Source: DASQHY01 sp036390175
GTDB lineage: Bacteria > Acidobacteriota > Terriglobia > Acidiferrales > UBA7541
Reading direction: 5' to 3'
Length of the DNA stretch: 13,107 nucleotides
NCBI GenBank assembly: GCA_036390175.1
Contig: DASWCG010000304.1
Location: forward strand, 1 to 13,107
Position numbers and translations under genes: made by a program. Positions 1 through 6,616 of this stretch are shown here, in pieces. Positions within the stretch are counted from its first letter, which is position 1, and each line of letters opens with the position of its first letter. Below the pieces are notes generated by a model that had not been told where the DNA came from, did no database searches, and was given only the letters and a program-made list of their open reading frames with translations.

Positions 1-514
1 CATCCTGGGACAGCCCAAGACTCTCTCCGAGCCCGACGGCAAATTCCACAACCCGCTGGGAATGACCTTCCGTCGTCGGGTCTCTCGCTTCAATGCTGCG
101 CGCCAGCGAATAAGTGACCGCCGCGGCCTGGTCGTCAATGTAGGATTTCATTTGAACAATGGATTGCACACGGCTGAGCGCTTCCCATCGCGACGCGGGA
201 CGTCCCCAGAAATCATCCGCGCCGGCTTCCTGCCCTCGCCAAGCATCGGTGGCATTCGATAACGGGGACATCAGGACAACGGGTGTCAGGCGATTGAGCG
301 GATCGGCCTTGAGCCGCCGGCAAACTTCAAAGCCGTTGATATCCGGCAAGGAGGTATGCAGCAAGACTAGATCGGGCTGAAGGCGCGGACATTCTTCCAG
401 TGCCGCCTTCCCATTTTCTGCCGCGAAAACTCTGTACCCCTGGTTGTCTAAGAGCGCTTCCCAGTCGGCGCGATTCGATGAATCAGCGTCCACAAGCAAG
501 ATGGTTGCGGCCAT
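1..514 (-). CDS. Response regulator with HD-GYP domain (partial, degenerate receiver)
   Basis: The first 171 residues are visible; the gene runs off the left edge. Residues 3-120 form a CheY-like receiver: an acidic pair at D9/D11, a PDLVLL strand, the PDINGFEVC turn and AGADDF near residue 97. From about 137 the start of an HD-GYP domain follows (IEARDPTTEGHSQRV, with the usual GHS). HD-GYP proteins normally hydrolyse cyclic-di-GMP in the cytoplasm; the catalytic HD and GYP motifs lie outside the window. Two receiver residues are abnormal: the phospho-acceptor Asp position is His53 (codon at 356-358) and the conserved Lys of the KP motif is Arg105 (GRPAS). Ser83 takes the usual Thr/Ser place. 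The start ATG at 512-514 is preceded by AGAGGA at good spacing. The family call is firm; whether the domain is enzymatically active cannot be judged here. Confidence 0.87.
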   Translation of the reverse strand, partial: MAATILLVDADSSNRADWEALLDNQGYRVFAAENGKAALEECPRLQPDLVLLHTSLPDINGFEVCRRLKADPLNRLTPVVLMSPLSNATDAWRGQEAGADDFWGRPASRWEALSRVQSIVQMKSYIDDQAAAVTYSLARSIEARDPTTEGHSQRVVEFAVGLGESLGLSQD

Positions 515-906
515 TGGTTCCTCTTCTTCGCCATCCGCTGACCGATAGACCAAGAGAAAGTTGGCTGCGGCCGGATCGCGAGCATCGGTTCAAGTGCGAT
601 GTACGCTTGCGCCATAGGGACTTTCTTCCAGGAGCCCTCGGGCTCCCGTGGCCAACACAGGGGTGTCTTGAAGGTGGGCGGTTTCCCTTATGAGCGTTCT
701 CCATGCCAAACGGGAAGCCTGTAAACGGCTGCAAGGTCAAGGCTTCTCGCAGGTGCATAGGGTAAACACCCGATGGCCATATGCAAATTTCACCCTACGA
801 TAGAAATATTACGCTGAGCAATTCTGTCCCTCTTCACATCTTCGGTACACCTTCGCTCCTGCGACTCGTCTGATTGTGCGAGGCGAATTAAAAGCGAAAA
901 TAGTTC
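515..906. other. Divergent intergenic spacer without a gene
   Basis: This is the non-coding stretch between the leftward response regulator and the rightward radical SAM gene. Open frames across it are short, on both strands, and show no domain signal. It contains one strong inverted repeat (631-646). I find no convincing -35/-10 pair for the response regulator on the minus strand. The promoter for the radical SAM gene begins just to the right. Confidence 0.6.
631..646. repeat. Perfect 7-bp inverted repeat
   Basis: GGAGCCC and GGGCTCC face each other across two bases. There is no following T tract on either strand, so it is not an intrinsic terminator. It lies about 115 bp upstream of the response regulator start and could be a protein-binding site or a chance palindrome. 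Confidence 0.4.
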
Positions 907-936
907 TTGACACAGCGAACAAAAAGCGAATATCAT
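907..936 (+). promoter_or_regulatory. Sigma70-type promoter of the radical SAM gene
   Basis: A consensus -35 TTGACA (907-912) and a near-consensus -10 TATCAT (931-936) are separated by 18 bp. Transcription would start near 943, leaving a leader of about 17 nt with GAGG at 951-954 before the ATG at 960. This argues against the more upstream in-frame start at 876, which would put the promoter inside the coding region. Confidence 0.7.
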
Positions 937-959
937 GTGTGCTGCTTTGCGAGGCGGTC

Positions 960-2279
960 ATGCCTACTTCTGCCACACTTCGTTCGGAGCCAATCGGGAC
1001 GCCCCGACGGCGCCGCGCGAAGATCTTAACTCCCTCCCTATTTCCCGCCGTCCCGCATCCGCGGGACACCGAGCCAGCGGCCCAGCCCGTCGCCCCGGGC
1101 ATTCCGGGCCACGGCTGCGGCGTTTCCGGACGCCCCACGGCCAGCAGCACCGGGCCGTTGCCGGCGCTTCCTCATCCCACGGGGAGCACACAAACCCGGC
1201 ACCGGAAACCCGCAGCCGAGCTCGTCGGCATTGCCCGCCTCGCGGCCTTCTCACCGCCCGCGCGCACCCAGCGCGGCGCGGACTCTCGTCCGGAGTATTT
1301 TCTATTGCCGGTGCGCTCCATCCTCAATCGCTGCGACTCCGAGCGCGTCCCGTTTGAGTGGACCATCAATCCATACCGCGGGTGCGAATTCGCCTGCCGC
1401 TATTGTTACGCGCGCTATACGCACGAGTACATGGAGCTCGACGGCGGGGAATTCGACAACAAGATCTTTGTCAAGCAGAACGCCGGCCCGCTATTGGCGC
1501 GGGATCTGGACCATCGTTATTCCTTCCGGCGTTCCACATCCGGCATTGCATCTCCGGAACACATCGCCCTGGGCACTGCCACCGATCCTTATCAGCCGGC
1601 CGAGCGCGAGTTCGGCGCCACGCGCGCGATCCTCGAACAGATGGCGCTGCGCGAAGGATTGAACGTGTCCATCACAACAAAGTCCAACCTGGTGGTCCGC
1701 GACATTGATGTGCTGAAGCGCATTGCCGCGCGCTCCACTGTCTTCGTCAATGTCACTGTCACAACCTTGCGCGCTCGACTGGCTCGTCTGCTCGAGCCGC
1801 GCGCTCCGCGGCCGGACTTGCGCCTGGCAGCCGTGAAAGCCCTGCGGGACGCGGGCATTGCCGCGGGCGTCTTCGCCTCGCCGATTCTCCCGGTCCTCAC
1901 CGACAGGGAAGATGACCTGGATGCGCTGGCGCGCGCGGCGCGCGATGCGGGGGCGCAGTGGTTCCTGGGTGAAGCGGTCTTCCTGATGCCGTCTTCGCAG
2001 AAGCAGTTCTTCCGATTCCTGCAGGAGAGATTTCCAAAGCTCCTGAAACAGTATCGGACCTGGTATGCGCGCTCGGGATATGCGCCGGAAGAGTATCGCC
2101 GCGAAATCCGGGAGCGCTTGGCGCGAATCCGCGGCAAGTACAATCTCGGCGCGAGACCATTCGGCGCCGAAACGCGCGCTTACAACGCGCCGCAACTTGC
2201 GCTGGCGCTCCTCGAAGAGACTTGCGACAAGCCGACTTTGCTTGCGAGTGAGACGTTGCGCTCCTGCGCGGCCGGGTGA
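960..2279 (+). CDS. SPL/PA0069-like family radical SAM protein
   Basis: A 439-residue cytoplasmic protein with a radical SAM core. The [4Fe-4S]-binding cysteines are C142, C146 and C149 in GCEFACRYCYARYTHE, the CxxxCxxC motif that binds S-adenosylmethionine. The surrounding sequence (SILNRC, WTINPYRGCEF, GTATDPYQPAE, ITTKS, LEPRAPRPDLRLAAV, GVFASPILP) matches the family annotated as SPL-family or PA0069-like. These are related to spore photoproduct lyase by sequence only, and their substrate is not established. Start: ATG 960 has GAGG five bases upstream and a promoter ending at 936; the same frame is open back to 876. Residues 1-85 are Pro/Arg/Thr-rich with no recognisable domain, and conservation seems to begin at LVGIARLAA (88-96). 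An in-frame TTG at 1158 lacks a ribosome-binding site. It converges on the Cys-rich gene with 46 bp between stops. Confidence 0.9.
   Translation: MPTSATLRSEPIGTPRRRRAKILTPSLFPAVPHPRDTEPAAQPVAPGIPGHGCGVSGRPTASSTGPLPALPHPTGSTQTRHRKPAAELVGIARLAAFSPPARTQRGADSRPEYFLLPVRSILNRCDSERVPFEWTINPYRGCEFACRYCYARYTHEYMELDGGEFDNKIFVKQNAGPLLARDLDHRYSFRRSTSGIASPEHIALGTATDPYQPAEREFGATRAILEQMALREGLNVSITTKSNLVVRDIDVLKRIAARSTVFVNVTVTTLRARLARLLEPRAPRPDLRLAAVKALRDAGIAAGVFASPILPVLTDREDDLDALARAARDAGAQWFLGEAVFLMPSSQKQFFRFLQERFPKLLKQYRTWYARSGYAPEEYRREIRERLARIRGKYNLGARPFGAETRAYNAPQLALALLEETCDKPTLLASETLRSCAAG
1050..1067. repeat. Inverted repeat inside the N-terminal extension of the radical SAM gene
   Basis: Perfect 7-bp arms GTCCCGC and GCGGGAC enclose a 4-base loop. 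It sits in the low-complexity, GC-rich 5' part of the reading frame (about 1040-1210), where the protein shows no family conservation. This suggests an inserted repeat or a leader-like segment that happens to be open. Confidence 0.4.
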
Positions 2280-2325
2280 GTTCCCAGCGGGGCAAACGAT
2301 TTCCTTCGAGGCATGCCGGAGCTTT

Positions 2326-2967
2326 TCAAGGAACGATGATGCGGGGCTCGTCGCGGGCAACTTCCGGCGTTGCCGGATACTGGCTGCGCAAGAATTCGAG
2401 GAACATGCGGGAGCGCGGGCGGCCATTGGTTGCCTGCATTCCTATGCGCAAGAGAAACACGAGAACGTAAAAAACTTCCGAGTCCTTCACGGTGGGGAAC
2501 CCGGCGGGCTCCGCCTCGCGCTGCCTTATTTCCGCAAGAGATTTGGCCAGCTCATCGTACAGCGCGCGGGACAAGGGCGCGTCCGGGGGCCGTTCAAAGT
2601 AGATGCCGCTGCTGAGTGTTCGCGTGGTTTCGGCGAGCGCCCGCAAGGCGTGCAATGCTTGCGAATCGTTCAGGTCGGGATGCATCGCCGCAAACCTCAG
2701 AACGGCGAATCCGATCCTGACGACGACATTTTGGCGCTCGTCGATCGCGGTCCGCGGGAAGTGCACGTCCGCAAAGGGAATGCTGGCAGAATCGACGGGC
2801 TTGCGGTGCTCTTCTTCGTAATGATGCGCCGCAACCAGGTACGGACAATCCGCCGGGCAATCAATGGTGACTTCGCGCTCGGTGCCGCAGCAGACGGCGC
2901 AGATGGTTTCCCCTTTTGCAGGGCAGTAGCGCTGCGGCTTTCGCTTCGAGCAGATCGGACAACTCAC
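2326..2967 (-). CDS. Cys-rich, probably zinc-binding protein of unknown function
   Basis: A 213-residue protein whose first 43 residues carry eight cysteines: C3, C6, C15, C23, C26, C27, C37 and C41 (CPICSKRKPQRYC, ICAVCCGTEREVTIDC, CPADCPYL). Their spacing suggests two zinc sites; HH at 48-49 could also contribute. The rest is mostly helical, with no signal peptide or membrane segment. I recognise the N-terminal pattern as recurring in acidobacterial hypothetical proteins but know no function. Start: GTG at 2967 with AAGGAG five bases upstream; the frame stays open far upstream but would then overlap the peptidase gene. It lies 32 bp downstream of the M28 peptidase on the same strand, so co-transcription is likely. 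Ribosomal, redox or regulatory roles are all possible. Confidence 0.8.
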   Translation of the reverse strand: MSCPICSKRKPQRYCPAKGETICAVCCGTEREVTIDCPADCPYLVAAHHYEEEHRKPVDSASIPFADVHFPRTAIDERQNVVVRIGFAVLRFAAMHPDLNDSQALHALRALAETTRTLSSGIYFERPPDAPLSRALYDELAKSLAEIRQREAEPAGFPTVKDSEVFYVLVFLLRIGMQATNGRPRSRMFLEFLRSQYPATPEVARDEPRIIVP

Positions 2968-2999
2968 CAGTTCTCCTTCTGTGCCACGCGCTGCGAGCG

Positions 3000-5366
3000 T
3001 CAGAAAACCATGGTCCGGCGCACGATGGTCTGGTCGCCCGAATGGTGCATCATCATCGCTCCCGAACGCGGAGCGAACGGGTGTCCGGGAATCTCCGGCA
3101 GGCCGAGGGAGCGGTCCCGCAGAATGAGCTTCACCGGCCCAGCGCCCTTCACCCTGAGTTTCAGCTCGAAGCCGGCCTCGGGCACGTTGGCGTACTCCAA
3201 GATCCATTTGCCGTCGGGGTTCAACCGGGAAACCCAGGGCTTTTCGCTGTGACGCCCATTCACCCAGGCTTCCAGGACATCGTTGTCCGGCGCGGCAAGA
3301 CCAATGGAGCGGGCATGGCGCGGGGACGACATACGCAGGGTAAGCAACCGCGTATAAACCTCCGGGGTGCTCTGCACCAGCACGGCAGTGGGCGGAACAA
3401 GCGGCAACACCGGCGCTTCGTGGTTCAGGAAGCTGAACGGCAGCGAGTCCGGGAAGAAGCCCCTCAGTGGCCCGCGTTGCGGCGCGCTGGTGACATACTG
3501 CGCAATCCAGGAATCCACGCGGCCGGCGGAGTTGGCCCACAGCGCTTTGCCGGAGTCGGCATCGAGGGCGTACAACTGGATGCTTGGCTTAGGATGCTCT
3601 TCGGTGTAGCGAACCGTGGCGGCGCCCAGCGCGAGCAGGCCCGCGCCAACCACAAAGGCTCCGAGCGGGAGCGTGGCGGGCTTGAGCCCGGCGATCAATT
3701 CGATCTGCGGCGACAGGACGGCCAGTCCCAGACCGATGATGACCGCAATGGCCACAGCACCAGAAACCGTCAAGCCGAGCGCAACCCACAAACCCTGCGC
3801 CAGGGGCGCGAGAATCACAACCGCGGGCAGCGCCAACAGGCACGCAAGCACCGCCCAAATCCACGACGGCGAATCGTCGCGCAACACCGGCGGCGCAACG
3901 AAGGTTGACGGAAACGACTCGCTCCGCTTCCACGCCCGCCGCCCTACGAAAAGCGAAAGGAATCCGCCGGCCAGCGGCCAGACGAATACGTAGTTCCCTC
4001 CCCGGAGATAAAACGCGGAGAGCGCTGCGAGAATCACCCATCCCGCGAGCGCACCGAGCGCCAGCGACTCGGCGGAAAGTTTTATGCGCAGCAGGCCGTA
4101 AAGCGCCGACCACACCCCCACGACGAGCGCCACCAGACTCAACATATAAATGCCGCTGGTGATTACATTGCCTTCGGGGAGCCAACGCAGATGCATCCAC
4201 GCGACGCCGCGCACAAAGCCGTACCCTGCCGCTGCGGACGCGGCGAGGCCCAGCAAAAACGCGAGCAACCCCAGAACGATCCGCGACCACTCAAGGACCT
4301 GGGCGCGGACCATCCCCTCACAGAGCAGCAGGAACAGCACAAGCACGCCGGCGGCGCACGGAAGCACCCAGGAGCCGGGATAATGGACGAAGAACACGCC
4401 CGGAATGGAAAAATAAATCTCATCGGGCTTGCGCAGATTGCCGAGGTCGCGATTACCAAAACGGCGCGCCATGGCCAGCGCGTAGGAACCATGCTGCTGC
4501 AAACTGCCGCGGTCGAGCTCGGCGGGATTGTCGAGCGGCGTGTGATAGGCCTCCCAGTGGCCAATGAAGGCAAAATTCAATCCCGCGAGGCCGTGCTGCT
4601 TGAAGACGGTCATGTCCGTGTCGTTGGGCAGGTTCTTGTAAACCTCGTAAGTTAGCGAAGAGCCGGCTATGCGAGGGGCGGCTTCGGCCAGTTCGCGTAT
4701 CAGTTCGCCATTCTGCGCGCTGGTTTCGAACATTTGCGAGACCCCGGAGTTTCCGCGCGCCTCGAAATTCAGAACGACGCGCACATCCTTGGCCCAGGGA
4801 TGCTCGTCCATGAAGGCCGCCGCGCCCAGCAGGCCGTCCTCTTCGCCGTCGGTGAGCAGAAAGATGACGTCGTTCTTGAGCGGCGGGCCGGCCTTGAGCG
4901 CGTGCAGGGTTTCCAGCAGCGTGGCCACACCGGAACCGTCATCGCCCGCGCCGGGTCCCGCGGGAACGGAATCGTAATGCGCCACAAGCATCACCGCGCC
5001 GCTTCCGCCTCTTGGCTGCGCAGGGAGCGCAGAGGCCGTTCCCTTCAAGCGGGCGACAATGTTCTCCACGGAGCCCGCCGCGGAGAATTTCTGCACGTAT
5101 CCGGTAGCGGCTTGCAGCTCGGGATTGACGCCGAAGCGGATCAGCTCACCCATCAAATACTCGCGCACATACCCATGCTCGAGGGTTCCCATGGGGTGGG
5201 GCCTCTGCGCGAAAAGATTCAGATAGCCCAGGGCGCGGTCGGCGGAGAACTCCGTCTGGGGGGCGCTCGGGGGGAGCGCCGCCGGAGGGCGGATCAACGC
5301 AACGCTGACCGCGGTTACACTCACCAGAAAAACCAGAACGATAATCGCCGCCGTCTCACGCTTCAT
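3000..5366 (-). CDS. Membrane-bound M28 family metallopeptidase, ERMP1-like layout
   Basis: A 788-residue protein with an N-terminal membrane anchor (about 7-25), an extracytoplasmic M28 peptidase domain (about 40-305), about eight further membrane helices (roughly 332-349, 362-385, 402-426, 436-453, 458-475, 503-523, 527-551, 566-584) and a soluble C-terminal domain (585-788). Expected di-zinc residues are present: H130 and D132 in AHYDS, D142 in GAGDDGSG, E175/E176 in DGEEDGLLG, E202 in NFEARG and H275 in AYHTPLDNP. M28 enzymes are amino- or carboxypeptidases. This architecture resembles eukaryotic ERMP1 and yeast Pff1 vacuolar/ER proteases, and it probably acts in the periplasm on peptides. 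Start ATG 5366 has GAGGTGA seven bases upstream. It is followed after 32 bp by the Cys-rich gene. The physiological substrate is unknown. Confidence 0.92.
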   Translation of the reverse strand: MKRETAAIIVLVFLVSVTAVSVALIRPPAALPPSAPQTEFSADRALGYLNLFAQRPHPMGTLEHGYVREYLMGELIRFGVNPELQAATGYVQKFSAAGSVENIVARLKGTASALPAQPRGGSGAVMLVAHYDSVPAGPGAGDDGSGVATLLETLHALKAGPPLKNDVIFLLTDGEEDGLLGAAAFMDEHPWAKDVRVVLNFEARGNSGVSQMFETSAQNGELIRELAEAAPRIAGSSLTYEVYKNLPNDTDMTVFKQHGLAGLNFAFIGHWEAYHTPLDNPAELDRGSLQQHGSYALAMARRFGNRDLGNLRKPDEIYFSIPGVFFVHYPGSWVLPCAAGVLVLFLLLCEGMVRAQVLEWSRIVLGLLAFLLGLAASAAAGYGFVRGVAWMHLRWLPEGNVITSGIYMLSLVALVVGVWSALYGLLRIKLSAESLALGALAGWVILAALSAFYLRGGNYVFVWPLAGGFLSLFVGRRAWKRSESFPSTFVAPPVLRDDSPSWIWAVLACLLALPAVVILAPLAQGLWVALGLTVSGAVAIAVIIGLGLAVLSPQIELIAGLKPATLPLGAFVVGAGLLALGAATVRYTEEHPKPSIQLYALDADSGKALWANSAGRVDSWIAQYVTSAPQRGPLRGFFPDSLPFSFLNHEAPVLPLVPPTAVLVQSTPEVYTRLLTLRMSSPRHARSIGLAAPDNDVLEAWVNGRHSEKPWVSRLNPDGKWILEYANVPEAGFELKLRVKGAGPVKLILRDRSLGLPEIPGHPFAPRSGAMMMHHSGDQTIVRRTMVF

Positions 5367-5492
5367 GACAGTTTCACCTCAACGCACGATACGGACGCAC
5401 TCGGACAGTGCTGCGGCTGGAAGCACAGGGCCTGGTGACCGGAAAAGAGTACGGCCTCGGCGCGTCCGTGGCAAGGGGCCCGTAGCCGGAGT

Positions 5493-5528
5493 CCGAGGGA
5501 AACTCGAAATGCGAAATTCGAAACTCGG
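5493..5528. repeat. Short inverted and direct repeat cluster
   Basis: CCGAG (5493-5497) and CTCGG (5524-5528) form outer inverted arms. Between them are several near-copies of a CGAAA(T/C)(T/G)CG-like unit, including AACTCG and AAATTCG steps. Read on the minus strand, CGAGTTTC occurs twice. It looks like a remnant of an interspersed intergenic repeat rather than a terminator, as no T tract follows. Confidence 0.5.
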
Positions 5529-5533
5529 CAGCA

Positions 5534-5558
5534 CCCCCTACCCCCACCCCCTTCCCCC
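5534..5558 (-). other. Canonical G-quadruplex motif on the minus strand
   Basis: Four runs of exactly five C on the plus strand (5534-5538, 5541-5545, 5547-5551, 5554-5558) are separated by 2, 1 and 2 bases. On the minus strand this is G5-N2-G5-N1-G5-N2-G5, the classic short-loop pattern of very stable quadruplexes. It lies about 168 bp upstream of the peptidase start, on the strand that would be the RNA if transcription begins at the 5920-5948 promoter. Confidence 0.75.
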
Positions 5559-5560
5559 TG

Positions 5561-5820
5561 TTTTTTGTAAGTGTTGAAGCTAAAAGACTTAGTGGCCCAT
5601 TTTGATGTAAGTGTTGGATCTAAAGGAGTTAGCGAAAAACGGAGGTATGAGGTCAGAATTCGGAAAGTTGGACAGAGAAACCTCAAGGCGCCCCTCCCCC
5701 CTATGTTTTTTGTAAGAGTATGATTCCACGGGATTTTAAGTCCTTTGTTTTCGCAAGAGTGTGATTCTAAATGGTTTGCAAACGCGTTTTTGCATAAGAG
5801 TGTGAATCTAAACGAGATAG
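5561..5820. repeat. Degenerate 40-41 bp repeat array (five units)
   Basis: Five related units: A 5561-5592, B 5601-5632, C 5705-5740, D 5747-5781 and E about 5786-5820. Shared core on the plus strand is TTTTTTGTAAGAGTGTGA then TTCTAAA. A and B are exactly 40 bp apart and match at 22 of 26 core positions; C, D and E follow at 41-bp steps, and D and E share 16 of 17 bases of AAGAGTGTGAWTCTAAA. Two sub-arrays are separated by about 70 bp. Both A and C are preceded by a C-rich tract ending just before the T run, so the tract plus unit may be the real repeat. It is too degenerate and short-spaced for CRISPR. Confidence 0.75.
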
Positions 5821-5919
5821 GGAAAGAACAGAGGTTGGAAGCCTGGAGTTGCAGGCTGGACCTCAGTTGCTTGGAAGTTGCGTCGTCCATGATCGGCATC
5901 GTCCATTTTTCCGGGGTGC

Positions 5920-5948
5920 ATTGTACCATAATCCATAAGTTAAGTCAA
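5920..5948 (-). promoter_or_regulatory. Strong minus-strand sigma70-type promoter
   Basis: Reading leftward: -35 TTGACT (5948-5943), a 17-bp spacer, -10 TACAAT (5925-5920); each box matches consensus at five of six positions. Transcription would start near 5913 and run through the repeat array and quadruplex motif to the peptidase gene, giving a leader of about 545 nt, unless it ends earlier and makes a small RNA. No good ribosome-binding site lies just downstream. Confidence 0.6.
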
Positions 5949-5955
5949 TAGGAAG

Positions 5956-6065
5956 TTAAATCCTTGTGAATGAAGAGGTTGGCAGAGGGGCTTCTCGACT
6001 GACTCTTCTCCCTCGGAACGAAGTATTCGATTAAATCCTTAGGAATGAGGATGTTAACGCAGGGG
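5956..6065. repeat. Two-copy 35-bp imperfect direct repeat
   Basis: Copies at 5956-5990 and 6031-6065, 75 bp apart, both begin TTAAATCCTT, continue with GAATGA, then GTT, and end in GGGG. They differ from the 40-41 bp family upstream in the same spacer. Their minus-strand reading, ending AAGGATTTAA, looks like another short interspersed intergenic repeat. Confidence 0.65.
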
Positions 6066-6107
6066 TGGATTCTCTCTTGCGAGAATGGAGTCTTTTTGGT
6101 CCGAAGC

Positions 6108-6601
6108 CTACTTCGTGGTCTGTTTCTTGCCCGGATGGGGGCACATGGGGATCGATCTGCCTGCCAATAATTCTTGTTTCCAGTAATCGACAATTTCTTC
6201 TTTTGACGGGTGAGCACTCGTACCGTGTTTTTCCGCCTCGATGCGCTGGAGCCGGTCGACTAGAGAACTGAATTCTGTGTATGTGGTAGGGTCTTCTCGC
6301 TGCCTTTGCTCAATGATCTGCCGAGCATCAGCATTTAGAACGAACACCGAATAGCTGAAAGTGTTCCACACGTCAGATTCATCGAGATATCCGCGGCAAG
6401 CCCGCGACGGTATGTTGCCATCGGTTCCTGCTCGAACTGCTGCGCTAACGCGAGTAGGTGCTCGACTTGGGATTCTGCGTGAAACTCCCTAAGCTGCGAG
6501 CGCGCTACCCACAGTGCCGCGACCGCAGCGGCGGCAAGGACGCTCGTGGAAATGGCAGTCCAGAACTCTGGGCGCGCGATGCGCTGTGAGGTTTTTACCA
6601 T
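6108..6601 (-). pseudogene. Frameshifted DUF4760-like membrane-anchored protein
   Basis: Two reading frames make up one broken gene. The first half starts at ATG 6601 (MVKTSQRIARPEFWTAIS): a single membrane helix at about residues 12-31 (AISTSVLAAAAVAALWVA), then a helical stretch through FEQEPMATYRRGLA, ending out of frame at 6335. The second half, in another frame and readable from about 6400, gives RGYLDESDVWNTFSYSVF, then RLQRIE and PSKEEIVDYWKQE to the stop at 6108. From memory of the family, intact homologues have about 35-40 residues between these halves (an FFE..GLLVR segment), so a deletion with loss of frame at about 6395-6405 is more likely than a single indel. The CGCGG sequence on each side may have mediated it. 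An upstream GTG (6679) keeps the frame open, but the -10 at 6617-6622 favours ATG 6601. Function is unknown even for intact members. Confidence 0.65.
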
Positions 6602-6616
6602 AGGGATAACGCCCGG

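Larger units (their letters stand above)
5367..6107. other. Long repeat-rich intergenic spacer
   Basis: A stretch of 741 bp lacking any gene I can support, clearly AT-richer than the flanking genes. A 188-codon minus-strand frame crosses it, but its translation only reads through the repeats and I reject it. From left to right it contains an inverted/direct repeat (5493-5528), a four-run C5 tract (5534-5558), five degenerate copies of a 40-41 bp repeat (5561-5820), a strong minus-strand promoter (5920-5948) and a second two-copy 35-bp repeat (5956-6065). The first 120 bp are the upstream region of the peptidase; a weak minus-strand promoter candidate (TTGCCA at 5474-5469, TACTCT at 5451-5446, 17 bp apart) lies there. 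Confidence 0.7.

Noticed and set aside
631..646. Intrinsic terminator at the perfect 7-bp inverted repeat
   Set aside because: No T run follows on either strand, the loop is only two bases, and no gene ends nearby.
876..959. Upstream start (876) for the radical SAM gene
   Set aside because: A consensus TTGACA/TATCAT promoter lies inside this stretch, so transcripts would begin after it; ATG 960 has its own GAGG.
1491..2426. A 311-codon minus-strand frame opposite the radical SAM gene
   Set aside because: It overlaps the conserved radical SAM core on the other strand and shows only composition-driven Arg/Ala-rich sequence.
2968..3540. Upstream extension of the Cys-rich protein frame to 404 codons
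   Set aside because: It would overlap the well-supported peptidase gene on the same strand; GTG 2967 has a strong Shine-Dalgarno directly before the first cysteine motif.
5561..5820. A CRISPR array
   Set aside because: Units are degenerate, period is only 40-41 bp with about 8-15 bp between cores, there are two sub-arrays, and no cas gene is present.
5363..5929. A 188-codon minus-strand frame through the repeat spacer
   Set aside because: The translation follows the repeats and the G-rich tract, there is no ribosome-binding site, and it runs into the peptidase start; repeats being open in one frame is not evidence of a gene.
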